Shown in pieces: positions 1 through 7,886 of a DNA stretch of 23,802 nt. Origin of the DNA: a virus. The stretch covers positions 1 to 23,802 of the IMG/VR virus record IMGVR_UViG_3300009103_000156. The stretch is one strand, 5' to 3'. Every line of letters begins with the position of its first letter. The stretch's first letter is position 1. Under the pieces are notes generated by a model. It saw nothing but the letters and a program-made list of their open reading frames with translations, was not told where the DNA came from and ran no database searches. The position numbers and the translations under genes are program-made.

Positions 1-8
1 CCCTTTTT

Positions 9-209
9 TTATCTCCAAGGTAAAAAATAAGTATCATTTTCCATTTCTTTAATAACCTTATTCACATCTTTACAAAGTAGGTTATAAGCAAATGGACTGC
101 CTAAGCGTTGAACTTTGTATTCCTTAGAGTTAATTATACAAATTCTAAATTTTCCAATTGTGTACCAAGTCTTTGGAAAGTAACCTTTTTTTCTGTCTTC
201 TTTTTTCAT
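9..209 (-). CDS. Small hypothetical protein (66 aa)
   Basis: I do not recognise this protein. The ATG at 209 was chosen because AGGGGG lies about 5 bases upstream on the minus strand. The frame is open further upstream to 308, but no ribosome site supports that longer form. The product is basic at its N-terminus (MKKEDRKK), then has an aromatic-rich middle (YFPKTWYTIGKF), two Cys and a C-terminal charged helix ending in FLPWR. No signal peptide or membrane segment is seen. It is transcribed leftward, away from the packaging genes, from the promoter at 246-274, so it probably belongs to an early or regulatory block outside the window. Confidence 0.6.
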   Translation of the reverse strand: MKKEDRKKGYFPKTWYTIGKFRICIINSKEYKVQRLGSPFAYNLLCKDVNKVIKEMENDTYFLPWR

Positions 210-245
210 TTTGTCCCCCTTGTCTATTATTATGTGTATATATAC

Positions 246-274
246 ATTATATAATGCATATATATTTAACTCAA
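246..274 (-). promoter_or_regulatory. Sigma70-like promoter for the leftward 66-aa gene
   Basis: On the minus strand TTGAGT (269-274) is followed by a 17-base spacer and a perfect TATAAT (246-251). The spacer is almost entirely A/T. The predicted transcript would start near 239 and leave about 30 bases before the ATG at 209, including its AGGGGG ribosome site. The fit is good for a housekeeping promoter, but AT-rich DNA yields such matches by chance. Confidence 0.5.
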
Positions 275-365
275 CAATTAAAAAATCCCATGTTTGGACG
301 CTAATCAAATAAGATCTATTTAGAAGAGCTCTCCAGTTTTTGGGTACTTATGAGTAAAAATTGAG

Positions 366-386
366 GGTAAATTAAGTTGATTTACC
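366..386. repeat. 7-bp inverted repeat in divergent intergenic region
   Basis: GGTAAAT (366-372) and ATTTACC (380-386) are perfect inverted arms around a 7-base centre. It lies between the leftward promoter and the methyltransferase start. No T-tract follows, so it is not an obvious terminator and could be an operator. The rest of the 210-484 interval is AT-rich, and I see no convincing rightward promoter in it. Confidence 0.3.
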
Positions 387-484
387 ATGTATGGAAAAAA
401 TTAATTTATTATTGACAATAACCGCCCTGGATTTTTGGCATTTTTTTATATAGTAATTGTTTAATAATTAACCAAGGGTTTTTA

Positions 485-1687
485 ATGGAAAAAAGAATAA
501 ATTGGCATGTAGAGAAGAGAAAAGTTAAAGATTTAAAGCCGTATACAAAAAATCCGAGGGTAATAACAGAGATAGGATTGGATAACTTAAAAAAAAGTTT
601 TGATGAAATTGGTTTTGCCCAACCAATAAATATAAATCTAGATAACACAATTTTAAGCGGGCATGCCAGGGTTCAACAACTTTTAAAAGAAAATATTGAA
701 GAGGTTGATTGTTATGTGCCTGATAGAAAATTGACACCTAAACAGGAAGAGGCTGTTATTATAAGGATGAATAAAAATGTGGCAGGAGAGTGGAATTTTA
801 AAATGTTGATGGATGATTTTGATTTTAGCGATCTTGAGGATTGGGGCTTTAAGGAAGAGGATTTTGAAAATTTAGAATTACCTGAAGTTGAAAAAATTTT
901 TGATGAGGAAAATGAGGATGAGGCTCCAGAGGTAAAAGGTGATCCAATTACTGAAAAAGGAGACGTTTGGGTTTTAGGAAATCATAGGCTTTTATGTGGT
1001 GACTCGACTTTAATTGATGATGTTGAGAAGTTAATGAATGGACAAAAAGCTGATATGGTTTTTACTGATCCTCCTTATGGGATTAATTATCAGTCAAATT
1101 GGGGTAGTGATTTTGATATTTTAAAAAATGATAATAAATTTTTAGATTTTATTCCATGTTTAGAAATGGCCACAAAAAATAATTCAGCCTGGTTTATATG
1201 GACTTCACATCATGTTTATTCGCAATGGAGGCTGATGTATAAGAACTATTATAAATCAACAGTTATCTGGAAAAAAAATAATGGGTCTATGGGTGATCTA
1301 ACTACGGACTATTCAATGAATTATGAGATGGCATTGTTTTGTGTAAAGGGTAGACCTAAATTTATAAATAAAAGACCTATGGCAGTATGGGAAATTTCAA
1401 GAGATCATACTGGTAATTATATTCATCCAACGCAGAAGCCAGTTGCATTGTCTGAATATGCCATGTCTCATTTTTTAAAATCTAACACTTTAGTTTTAGA
1501 TTTATTTCTAGGGTCCGGCTCTACTCTTATCGCCAGTGAAAAAACTAATAGGAAGTGTTACGGAATGGAGTTGGACCCAAAATATTGTGATGTAATTATA
1601 AAAAGGTGGCAGGACTTAACAGGTAAAAAAGCAATACTAGAAAAAACAAAACAAGCCTTTGATGAGTTAATCGAAAACAAAAACTAA
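485..1687 (+). CDS. ParB/Srx-domain fused to beta-class DNA (N6-Ade or N4-Cyt) methyltransferase
   Basis: This is a 400-aa phage DNA methyltransferase with two parts. Residues about 10-110 have the ParB/sulfiredoxin-like fold signature, with NPR near 23-25 and a GHARV box at 59-63, which corresponds to the conserved GxxR region of ParB proteins. After an acidic linker (130-150) comes an amino-methyltransferase. It has catalytic motif IV DPPY at 195-198, HPTQKP at 314-319 and the S-adenosylmethionine-binding motif FLGSGST at 341-347. Motif IV before motif I defines the beta class, which methylates exocyclic amino groups of adenine or cytosine. No restriction enzyme lies beside it, so it is an orphan enzyme that may protect phage DNA or mark it for packaging. 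AAGGG sits about 6 bases before the ATG. It is the first gene of the rightward operon, directly upstream of terminase, as in many Mu- and lambda-type phages. Confidence 0.9.
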   Translation: MEKRINWHVEKRKVKDLKPYTKNPRVITEIGLDNLKKSFDEIGFAQPININLDNTILSGHARVQQLLKENIEEVDCYVPDRKLTPKQEEAVIIRMNKNVAGEWNFKMLMDDFDFSDLEDWGFKEEDFENLELPEVEKIFDEENEDEAPEVKGDPITEKGDVWVLGNHRLLCGDSTLIDDVEKLMNGQKADMVFTDPPYGINYQSNWGSDFDILKNDNKFLDFIPCLEMATKNNSAWFIWTSHHVYSQWRLMYKNYYKSTVIWKKNNGSMGDLTTDYSMNYEMALFCVKGRPKFINKRPMAVWEISRDHTGNYIHPTQKPVALSEYAMSHFLKSNTLVLDLFLGSGSTLIASEKTNRKCYGMELDPKYCDVIIKRWQDLTGKKAILEKTKQAFDELIENKN

Positions 1688-1788
1688 GTAGAATACCATC
1701 TAAATTTTCATTGCATTGCAGGGATTTGGTTTACTTGATAAGCTTAATTAGCGGTATAACCGACACAAAAAGAAACGGGGGTCGCAAA

Positions 1789-2148
1789 ATGAAAAAAAAA
1801 GTAGGGCGGAAGAAAAAAGTTTTTGATTGGGAAAAATTCGATTCTATTTTGCAGTTCAAACCGCCAAAACAAGTATGCTCGGATATAATGGAAGTCTCAG
1901 AGGATGTTATAGAAAGGCGTATAAAAGAAAAATATCAATGCACTTTTACAGAATACAGGGCTCGAAGAATGGGGCCAATGAAAATCAGACTCGCTCAAAA
2001 GCTTATTCAATTAGCTTTAAATGGCGATAGGGGTTGTTTGATTTTTGCCTGTAAAGTTTTTCTAGGATGGAGCGATAAACCAATTGAAGAGCAAAATAAA
2101 GAAATTGCTAATGTGGTCTTAAATATACCTTCTAACCAAAGGGAATGA
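1789..2148 (+). CDS. Putative terminase small subunit
   Basis: This 119-aa protein starts with a very basic tail (MKKKVGRKKK), followed by a predicted helix-turn-helix (residues about 14-55). The C-terminal helices contain the pattern NGDRGCLIFACKVFLGWSDK. Small terminase subunits commonly carry a matching stretch (small residue, aliphatic run, K..LG..D). The small subunit recognises phage DNA and recruits the large subunit for packaging. The ATG at 1789 was preferred because CGGGGG lies about 7 bases upstream. The longer open frame back to a TTG at 1711 has no ribosome site. Its position just upstream of the large subunit supports the call, and the sequence match alone is modest. Confidence 0.65.
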   Translation: MKKKVGRKKKVFDWEKFDSILQFKPPKQVCSDIMEVSEDVIERRIKEKYQCTFTEYRARRMGPMKIRLAQKLIQLALNGDRGCLIFACKVFLGWSDKPIEEQNKEIANVVLNIPSNQRE

Positions 2149-2466
2149 ATGAGGATAATTTTTGATGAGGATGTTAAAGATAAAAATTATAAACATTACA
2201 TTAAAAAGAACCCGACAATTATAAGAGCTTTTCAGGTCGAGGATGATTTTAAGATTTATAAAGAGGGAAAAGGTTTTTTCGCTGAAGGGTCCAAAGGCGA
2301 CTATCTTATTATTTTAGAACCTGTTGAAAAGGGCTTTTATATTATAGAAAAAGAAACTTTTGAAAAATATTATAGGCTTTATGAGTTTAAACAAAGCCAT
2401 GACAATGTTTTATCTTTTCAAGAGCACATAGTTAAAAAAGAAATGGAATTAGAGCTTGATGAGTGA
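2149..2466 (+). CDS. Hypothetical phage protein (105 aa)
   Basis: This 105-aa acidic protein begins immediately after the stop of the putative small terminase and overlaps the start of the large terminase, so it is translationally coupled to both. The core (residues about 24-75: IIRAFQVEDD..., then GSKGDYLI, then FYIIEKETFEKYYRLYE) resembles small phage proteins that pair an AFQ strand with a GDY/GDW turn followed by a F.ATYE-type ending. Their function is unknown. No signal peptide or membrane segment is present. It is annotated by position and cadence only. Confidence 0.7.
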   Translation: MRIIFDEDVKDKNYKHYIKKNPTIIRAFQVEDDFKIYKEGKGFFAEGSKGDYLIILEPVEKGFYIIEKETFEKYYRLYEFKQSHDNVLSFQEHIVKKEMELELDE

Positions 2467-3856
2467 ATTAATTTTAGGTCCTCAAAAGGGACCTCAAGAG
2501 TTGTTTTTAAAAAATGATGCTGATATATGCATTTATGGAGGCTCTGCAGGTGGTGGCAAAACATTTTCGCTCTTATTAGACTTTTTAAGGCATTTTAATA
2601 ATAAAGATGCGGGGGCTGTTTGTTTTAGGAGGACCAGTCCTCAAGTTAGAAACGAAGGCGGTCTTTGGGACACTTCTAAAAATATTTATGGGCTATTAGG
2701 AGCCGAACCAAAGGAAAGTGTTATGACTTGGAAATTCCCATCAGGTTGTAAGCTTAAGTTTGGACACCTTGAATATGAAAAAAACGTTTTGGATTGGCAG
2801 GGGTCGCAAATTCCCATTATTTATTTTGATGAATTGACTCATTTTACGGAAAAGCAATTCTGGTATATGTTATCAAGAAACCGATCAATATCATCGATTA
2901 AGCCTTATGTCCGAGCGACAACAAACCCAAGCTCGAAGTCATGGGTTAAAAAGCTTATTGAGTGGTATTTATTACCGAATGGGCTGCCGGATTTAAAAAA
3001 ATCAGGAATTAAGCGATACTTTATAAGAATTGATGATAAGCTTATTTGGAGCGAATGTTTCAATAGCTTAAAAAAACAATATCCCGATAGTATTCCCAAA
3101 AGCTTCACATTCATCCCTGCAAGTTTGAATGATAACAAAATTCTTATGAAACAGGACCCAACCTATTTGGCCAATCTCCAGGCTTTAAGTAAGTTTGAAA
3201 GAATGCAATTATTAGATGGTAATTGGAATGTTCAAGAGACGGCTGGAATATTTTTTAAAAGGCATTACTTTACAGAGGTTAATGCAACGCCTAAACTAAT
3301 CAATATTGTAAGATGCTGGGACCGAGCCGCTACTGAATGGAATGAGGGTGATAAGGGTGACCCTGATTTTACAGTTGGTTTAAAATTAGGTGTTGATGAG
3401 GACGGAATTTATTATATCCTAGATATCATAAGAGAGAGATATAGTGCCTTAAAAGTCGAAAAGCTTATTGTTAACGCTGCAAAACAAGATGGAATTAATT
3501 GTATAGTTAAGGGGTTTCAAGACCCAGGGGGAGCAGGAAAAAATGAAATTGAAAATTTTACTAGAATGTTGGCAGGATTTAATGTGGTATACGAAAAAAT
3601 TAATGTTGATAAAATTACATCTTGTAAGGCTGTTAGTGCGCAGGCTGAGGCAGGAAATATAAAAATTTTAAAATCATGCAAAAACAAAGAAGAATTTTAT
3701 CATGAAAGTGAAAACTTTCCTGAAGTCTCACATGATGATATAATTGACGCCCTAAGTGGTGCTTTTAACTATTTGGCTTTTAAGAGAGTTGATGAATTTA
3801 CCGATGATTTTATTCCTAACAATATAACAACCGTCAATCATATAACCGAGTGGTGA
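2459..3856 (+). CDS. Terminase large subunit (DNA-packaging ATPase/nuclease)
   Basis: This 465-aa protein is the motor that pumps DNA into the prohead and cuts it. The N-terminal ATPase has Walker A GGSAGGGKT (27-35), an Arg-rich segment CFRRTSPQVR (55-64), Walker B IIYFDEL (120-126, with catalytic Glu after Asp) and a coupling motif ATTNP (153-157). The C-terminal RNase H-like nuclease has its metal-binding acidic residues in RCWDRA (285-290), QDPGG (354-358) and HDDIIDA (425-431). Length and motif order are complete. The ATG at 2459 overlaps the end of the preceding gene. A TTG one codon earlier is possible. The 3' stop is 4 bases from the portal gene. Confidence 0.96.
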   Translation: MSELILGPQKGPQELFLKNDADICIYGGSAGGGKTFSLLLDFLRHFNNKDAGAVCFRRTSPQVRNEGGLWDTSKNIYGLLGAEPKESVMTWKFPSGCKLKFGHLEYEKNVLDWQGSQIPIIYFDELTHFTEKQFWYMLSRNRSISSIKPYVRATTNPSSKSWVKKLIEWYLLPNGLPDLKKSGIKRYFIRIDDKLIWSECFNSLKKQYPDSIPKSFTFIPASLNDNKILMKQDPTYLANLQALSKFERMQLLDGNWNVQETAGIFFKRHYFTEVNATPKLINIVRCWDRAATEWNEGDKGDPDFTVGLKLGVDEDGIYYILDIIRERYSALKVEKLIVNAAKQDGINCIVKGFQDPGGAGKNEIENFTRMLAGFNVVYEKINVDKITSCKAVSAQAEAGNIKILKSCKNKEEFYHESENFPEVSHDDIIDALSGAFNYLAFKRVDEFTDDFIPNNITTVNHITEW

Positions 3857-3860
3857 TAGT

Positions 3861-5243
3861 ATGGGTTTTTTCGATAATATTTTTAATAAAAAGACTGAGG
3901 ACAAATTAGAATCGGAGGATAACAAAGAATTACCTTCATTTCACGGCGTACCAGTAGGATCTACAGGTACAGAAAATTACGGCGGTTATTTTGAAGAGGA
4001 ATATTTAGATGCTTTGAGGAATAATGAGCGAGCCGACGTTTTTGATAAAATGAGACGGTCTGATCCTCAAGTTATGATGTGTTTATCAGCTGTCAAAAAC
4101 CCCATAAAAAGCTCGTCCCCAGAAATTCATGCAGCTGGTGATGATTTTTATTATAAAAATGATGCCCGATTAATTGAAAAGATTTTATTTGAAAGTATGG
4201 CCACACCTTTCACTAGATTTTTAAGTGAGGCTTTAACCATGGTTGAATTTGGTTATTCCATGTTTGAAGTAACTCATAAAAACTTTATTAACCAACCTAT
4301 ATACAGCTCTGAAGGAAATAAAATATTAGATAGCTATACTGGTATTAAAAACATTTCTTTTAGAAGTCCTAAGACTATTGAGAGATGGAATTTAAATAAG
4401 GAAACCGGGGAATTATTGAGTGTCGATCAAATAGCTTATGGTGAGCTAAGCCGCCAGGTAACTATTCCTGCAAAATATTTATTACTATTTACTCTTAATC
4501 GAGAGGGATCAAATTATGAGGGCATTTCAGCACTAAGACCATGTTATGGAAATTGGTGGCGTAAAAATAACTTTAATAAGATTAACGCTATTGGGATTGA
4601 AAAATTTGCAGTCCCAACCCCAATCGCTACAATCCCTCAAGGTAGACAGGCATCAACACAGTACACAAAATTAATAACTGCATTGGAAAAATATACAACT
4701 CATCAATCGAATTATTTAATTAAGCCTGAAGGTTTTGATATAGATTTAAAAACTAATACCTATGATCCTAGTAAAGTTGAAACCTCGATTGAAAATGAAG
4801 ATAAACGGATGGTTAAAGCCTTTCTCGCCAATTTTCTAGAGTTGGGTATGAGCGGCTCCGGTGCCTATGCACTTTCAAATGATTTGAGTGACTTCTTTTT
4901 AACTGGCTTAGAGTTTATGGCTGAAGAAATTGCAGACCAGATTAATAAAAATCTCATTCCAGAATTAATAAAAATGAATTTTGGACCTCGAGATAAATAT
5001 CCCACATTAAAGTTTAGTGGAATTAGCGATAAGGCAGGGAAAGAGCTTGCAGATATTTTAAGTGTTTTAACAAATGCTCAAATATTGACGCCTGATGACA
5101 AGCTGGAAAAACACTTAAGAAAACGTTTGGGCGTAACGGAAATGAGTGAGGATGGACAAAGAATGCAATCTCCGCCGACAATAGATATGTCTTTAAGTGA
5201 GAAATTTGAGGCCTTAAGAAGAACAAAACGAAAGAGGTTTTAA
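3861..5243 (+). CDS. Portal protein, DUF935/Mu gp29-like
   Basis: This 460-aa protein is the probable dodecameric portal at the unique capsid vertex through which DNA enters and leaves. The region RSDPQVMMCLSAVKNPIKSS (about 66-85) is the usual portal opening. The C-terminal half (about 270-390) has the DUF935 pattern: a lipid- or nucleic-acid-proximal helix, IENEDKRMVKAFLANFLELG, then a Gly/Ser-rich SGSGAYALSNDLSDFF. Order after the large terminase and before a gpF-like protein is that of Mu-type head modules. A GGTGA ribosome site sits at the end of the terminase gene. The last base of its stop codon is shared with the next ATG (TAATG), so the next gene is translated by coupling. Confidence 0.9.
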   Translation: MGFFDNIFNKKTEDKLESEDNKELPSFHGVPVGSTGTENYGGYFEEEYLDALRNNERADVFDKMRRSDPQVMMCLSAVKNPIKSSSPEIHAAGDDFYYKNDARLIEKILFESMATPFTRFLSEALTMVEFGYSMFEVTHKNFINQPIYSSEGNKILDSYTGIKNISFRSPKTIERWNLNKETGELLSVDQIAYGELSRQVTIPAKYLLLFTLNREGSNYEGISALRPCYGNWWRKNNFNKINAIGIEKFAVPTPIATIPQGRQASTQYTKLITALEKYTTHQSNYLIKPEGFDIDLKTNTYDPSKVETSIENEDKRMVKAFLANFLELGMSGSGAYALSNDLSDFFLTGLEFMAEEIADQINKNLIPELIKMNFGPRDKYPTLKFSGISDKAGKELADILSVLTNAQILTPDDKLEKHLRKRLGVTEMSEDGQRMQSPPTIDMSLSEKFEALRRTKRKRF

Positions 5244-6178
5244 TGGGGGTTAGAAAGGAATTAGATCTACTTTTAAAAGATAGCGAAAAAGCCGTTTTAG
5301 ATGTTATGCAAAGTAATTTGGCTTTTATCGGTGATAGCCTTATAAATAGAATAATGGCCAAGGAGTCAGGCCTAAGTAATGCTACAAAACTCGACGCTAT
5401 TAAAGGAATTAAGGCGTCGGGTCTTGATGAATATAAAGATGATTTATTAGACGTTTTAACCATTATCGCCTATGAAACTCTGCGACAAGCCAAGAGAGAA
5501 GTCCCTAAAGCTAAGTATGAGTTGAGTGAGAATGAAATATATTCCATTCAATTTGTCGAAAGTAAAACCGTTAAAAAAGCTGCGAAAAAAATTAAAAAGA
5601 CTGATAAGAAAATTGAAACTATGTGGAAAAAGTTACCAGCGAAAATTCGCCGTAGGTTAAAAACCCAGCAAGAACTATTAGTAAAAACTCAACTCTCCGA
5701 TTTAGAAAAAGCTGTTTATTTTAATTATACAAGCTCGGTAGACCAAAAAAAGACACGGAAACAAATTAAGAAAGATATGCAGGACAATGCTGAGGACTTT
5801 ATTGACGGACCATCGATAAGGGCAGGGGCACCTTTAACCGCTCACCAGGCCATAGGTGAGGCCCGCAGTTCTTTTTTTCTAGATGATGATGTTATAAAAG
5901 AGATAGACGCCTTTGAATTTGTAAATAACTATATTCAAGATCGGACGCCAATTTGTACGGAATTAAACGGCACAATTTTTGCGATTGATGATCCTAACAT
6001 GTTTAAATTTACGCCGCCCCTTCATTGGAATTGTAGGTCAGTTATCCTGCCTATTTTGGCGGGTGATTTAAAGGGTAGAAAAATCGAAAAGTTAAAAATT
6101 AAAAAGTCTAATGAGAAATATCTGCAATTTAGCGAAAAACTAAAAGATTTTATTTTAGAGTATGAAACAACTTTTTAA
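5243..6178 (+). CDS. Minor head protein, Mu gpF/SPP1 gp7-like
   Basis: This 311-aa protein matches the phage Mu F-like head-morphogenesis family. The diagnostic C-terminal segment is at residues 232-271: QDRTPICTELNGTIF, then TPPLHWNCRSVILP, with two Cys (238 and 264) and a His-x-Asn-Cys-Arg core that resembles the family's metal-binding fold. The N-terminal two thirds are helical and very Lys-rich (residues 108-182). Members are present in a few copies inside the capsid near the portal. The ATG overlaps the portal stop (TAATG), with AGAGG just upstream. Confidence 0.88.
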   Translation: MGVRKELDLLLKDSEKAVLDVMQSNLAFIGDSLINRIMAKESGLSNATKLDAIKGIKASGLDEYKDDLLDVLTIIAYETLRQAKREVPKAKYELSENEIYSIQFVESKTVKKAAKKIKKTDKKIETMWKKLPAKIRRRLKTQQELLVKTQLSDLEKAVYFNYTSSVDQKKTRKQIKKDMQDNAEDFIDGPSIRAGAPLTAHQAIGEARSSFFLDDDVIKEIDAFEFVNNYIQDRTPICTELNGTIFAIDDPNMFKFTPPLHWNCRSVILPILAGDLKGRKIEKLKIKKSNEKYLQFSEKLKDFILEYETTF

Positions 6179-6186
6179 GGAATTTT

Positions 6187-7428
6187 ATGGCTGCTAAAAA
6201 AATGATTCAAACTATAATAGTTAAAAAAACCCCTGGGATGAATTTAGAAAAAGCTAAAGAAAAACTTAAAAAAGTAGGCGGACATTTTTTAAAAGTCGAT
6301 GAAAAGAAAAATTCTTATTATTTTAGACAAAAAGCCCCTGAATTATTTAATAAAGGGAGTTTTACCTCTTTTGAATTACCGCAGCAGGGTGTTATACTTA
6401 TTTATGCGTCTCTAAAAAGGAATAAAATTATGTCTGAGTTTAGATCATCTCCATTTATTATTAAGTTCAGTGAAGAAAATGCCCCTTCAAAAATTCAGAT
6501 TTTAAGAGCGGGGAAATTTTTCCATGATGGTCGAGAAATAGAAGTCGGAGAAAAAGATTTAAAAAATATGATTAAAAATTTTTCTGAAAAGGTAAGAGGG
6601 ATCGACCTGATGATAGATTTCTCCCATAACAGTGAAGGCGAGGCGGCTGGGTGGATAAAAAAACTAATATTGAGTGAGGATGAAAAAGAGCTATGGGCAG
6701 AAGTCGACTGGACGCCTACAGGAAAAAAAAGCTTAGATAATAAAGCTTTTAAATATATAAGTGCGGACTTCTCTTTTGCTTATAAAGATAATGAATCCTT
6801 AAAAGATTTTGGTCCAACCCTTTTTGGCGCTGGTTTAACTAATCGGCCAGTTGTTAAACAGATGGAGCCTATCGTATTAAGTGAAAATAAATATATTAAC
6901 CTTAACCAGGAAAAATTAATGACTGCAGAGACGAAAGGATTAGAAAGTGAGGCGAAGCTTCAAGAGGAAGAGGAAAAATTAAGCCCTGAAGAAATGGCTC
7001 AACTTATTAAAGATCTCAAAGATGATCTTTTGAAAAAAGATGAAGAATTAATTTCTTTGAGGAAAGATCTTGAGGATAAGCTGGCTGAGGATCAGGCGAA
7101 ATTAGCAGAGCTTAAAAAGGAAAAAGAGCTTATGGAAAAAAATCAATCTTTTGATAAAAAACTTTCTGAAGGGGTTGTTGTAGAGGCTCAAAGAAAGGCT
7201 TTTATTGATAATGACATGGATTTATTTCTATCTCTTCAATCAGAGATTAAACTTTCTGAAAGTGGTAACAATGTGATCCCTAAAGAGTCAAAATTAACTA
7301 AAGACACTTTTGAGGATGAAATCATTAAGCTCGCAGAAGAAAGGTCCGAAAAAGAAAGTATTTCACTAGATATTGCTATTTCTGAAGAATTAAAAAAGCA
7401 TCAAGAAACGAAAAAGTTATACGTTTAA
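6187..7428 (+). CDS. Prohead protease/scaffold, Mu gpI-like, with extra N-terminal domain
   Basis: This 413-aa protein has three parts. Residues 1-81 form a small separate domain (AKEKLKKVGGHF...KNSYYFRQK...FNKGSFTSFELPQQGV) that I recall from other phage head proteins. Residues about 82-235 are the Mu gpI-like protease, with the signature IDFSHNSEGEAAGWI (143-157), EVDWTPTGKKSL and FKYISADFSF. Residues about 245-413 are a highly charged coiled coil, as expected of an internal scaffold. Proteases of this type cleave the scaffold and mature the capsid. Two further in-frame ATGs with good ribosome sites (M82 at 6430 and M245 at 6919) suggest shorter products. The first ATG has AAGGA 6 bases upstream. 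Confidence 0.88.
   Translation: MAAKKMIQTIIVKKTPGMNLEKAKEKLKKVGGHFLKVDEKKNSYYFRQKAPELFNKGSFTSFELPQQGVILIYASLKRNKIMSEFRSSPFIIKFSEENAPSKIQILRAGKFFHDGREIEVGEKDLKNMIKNFSEKVRGIDLMIDFSHNSEGEAAGWIKKLILSEDEKELWAEVDWTPTGKKSLDNKAFKYISADFSFAYKDNESLKDFGPTLFGAGLTNRPVVKQMEPIVLSENKYINLNQEKLMTAETKGLESEAKLQEEEEKLSPEEMAQLIKDLKDDLLKKDEELISLRKDLEDKLAEDQAKLAELKKEKELMEKNQSFDKKLSEGVVVEAQRKAFIDNDMDLFLSLQSEIKLSESGNNVIPKESKLTKDTFEDEIIKLAEERSEKESISLDIAISEELKKHQETKKLYV
6430..7428 (+). CDS. Candidate internal start: protease without N-terminal domain (332 aa)
   Basis: The in-frame ATG (M82 of the longer protein) is preceded by AAAAGGA with about 8 bases of spacing. It begins exactly where the Mu gpI-like region begins (MSEFRSSPFIIKF). 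It could be the true start of an ordinary gpI protein, with the upstream 81 residues being a later fusion, or an alternative product. Sequence alone cannot decide which form is made. Confidence 0.35.
   Translation: MSEFRSSPFIIKFSEENAPSKIQILRAGKFFHDGREIEVGEKDLKNMIKNFSEKVRGIDLMIDFSHNSEGEAAGWIKKLILSEDEKELWAEVDWTPTGKKSLDNKAFKYISADFSFAYKDNESLKDFGPTLFGAGLTNRPVVKQMEPIVLSENKYINLNQEKLMTAETKGLESEAKLQEEEEKLSPEEMAQLIKDLKDDLLKKDEELISLRKDLEDKLAEDQAKLAELKKEKELMEKNQSFDKKLSEGVVVEAQRKAFIDNDMDLFLSLQSEIKLSESGNNVIPKESKLTKDTFEDEIIKLAEERSEKESISLDIAISEELKKHQETKKLYV
6919..7428 (+). CDS. Candidate nested scaffold protein (169 aa), Mu gpZ/lambda Nu3-like arrangement
   Basis: The in-frame ATG at M245 of the protease gene has CCAGGA about 7 bases upstream. 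The product would be the Glu/Lys-rich coiled coil alone (MTAETKGLESEAKLQEEEEK onward). In Mu and lambda the scaffold is produced from an internal start inside the protease gene and shares its C-terminus. This architecture fits that rule closely. The separate translation of this form is inferred. Confidence 0.5.
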   Translation: MTAETKGLESEAKLQEEEEKLSPEEMAQLIKDLKDDLLKKDEELISLRKDLEDKLAEDQAKLAELKKEKELMEKNQSFDKKLSEGVVVEAQRKAFIDNDMDLFLSLQSEIKLSESGNNVIPKESKLTKDTFEDEIIKLAEERSEKESISLDIAISEELKKHQETKKLYV

Positions 7429-7460
7429 GTTTAATTACTTTTTAAAAGGGAGTTTGAATT

Positions 7461-7844
7461 ATGGCAGCTATTACTCAACCAGTTAACATTTCAACTTTTA
7501 AAGCTGGTGGCACTATCGGAGCTTACAGGTTTGTTAAACTTTCAGCGGCTGGCACTGTTGTTGAATGTACAGCGAATGGAAAAGCAATTGGAATTCATCA
7601 AGGTGACTCATCTGTTTCTAGTGGGGAATTTTTAGACGTTGCTCTATCAGGTGGTGGCGCAAAACTACAAGTTAGTGAGACGATTGTTCAGTCTAATCTT
7701 TTAACTTCAACTGGAAATGGTCGTGGCGAAGTAGCGGATGCAGCCGGAGAGTTTGTCGGAGCAATTGCTTTTGAAGCAGGAGTAGCCGACGATATTATCG
7801 GTGTTAGGGTTATGAATTTTACAGCCCATGCCAGCGACGCTTAA
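7461..7844 (+). CDS. Capsid decoration/stabilising protein, DUF2190-like
   Basis: This 127-aa, Gly/Ala-rich beta protein has the family cadence: FKAGGTIGAYRFVKLSAAGTVVECT, then GKAIGIHQGD, then a repeat-like second half (GEFVGAIAFEAGVADDIIGVRVM). DUF2190-type proteins sit between scaffold and major capsid genes and bind the outer shell. AAAAGGGAG lies before the ATG, which predicts strong translation. The acidic, compact composition fits a high-copy virion protein. Confidence 0.82.
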   Translation: MAAITQPVNISTFKAGGTIGAYRFVKLSAAGTVVECTANGKAIGIHQGDSSVSSGEFLDVALSGGGAKLQVSETIVQSNLLTSTGNGRGEVADAAGEFVGAIAFEAGVADDIIGVRVMNFTAHASDA

Positions 7845-7886
7845 TAAGTTTTAATTTTTAAAAAATAAAAATAAGGAGATTTAAAA

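Noticed and set aside
412-454. Consensus -35 TTGACA (412-417) as the late promoter before the methyltransferase
   Set aside because: No -10 sequence occurs at 15-19 bases; the nearest TATAGT is over 30 bases away.
1711-1788. Longer start (TTG) for the small terminase
   Set aside because: No ribosome site lies before 1711, while the ATG at 1789 has CGGGGG at 7 bases and gives the expected basic N-terminus.
5023-5463. Antisense open frame across the portal/minor head junction
   Set aside because: Both genes on the plus strand are well supported, and this frame has no ribosome site or recognisable protein pattern.
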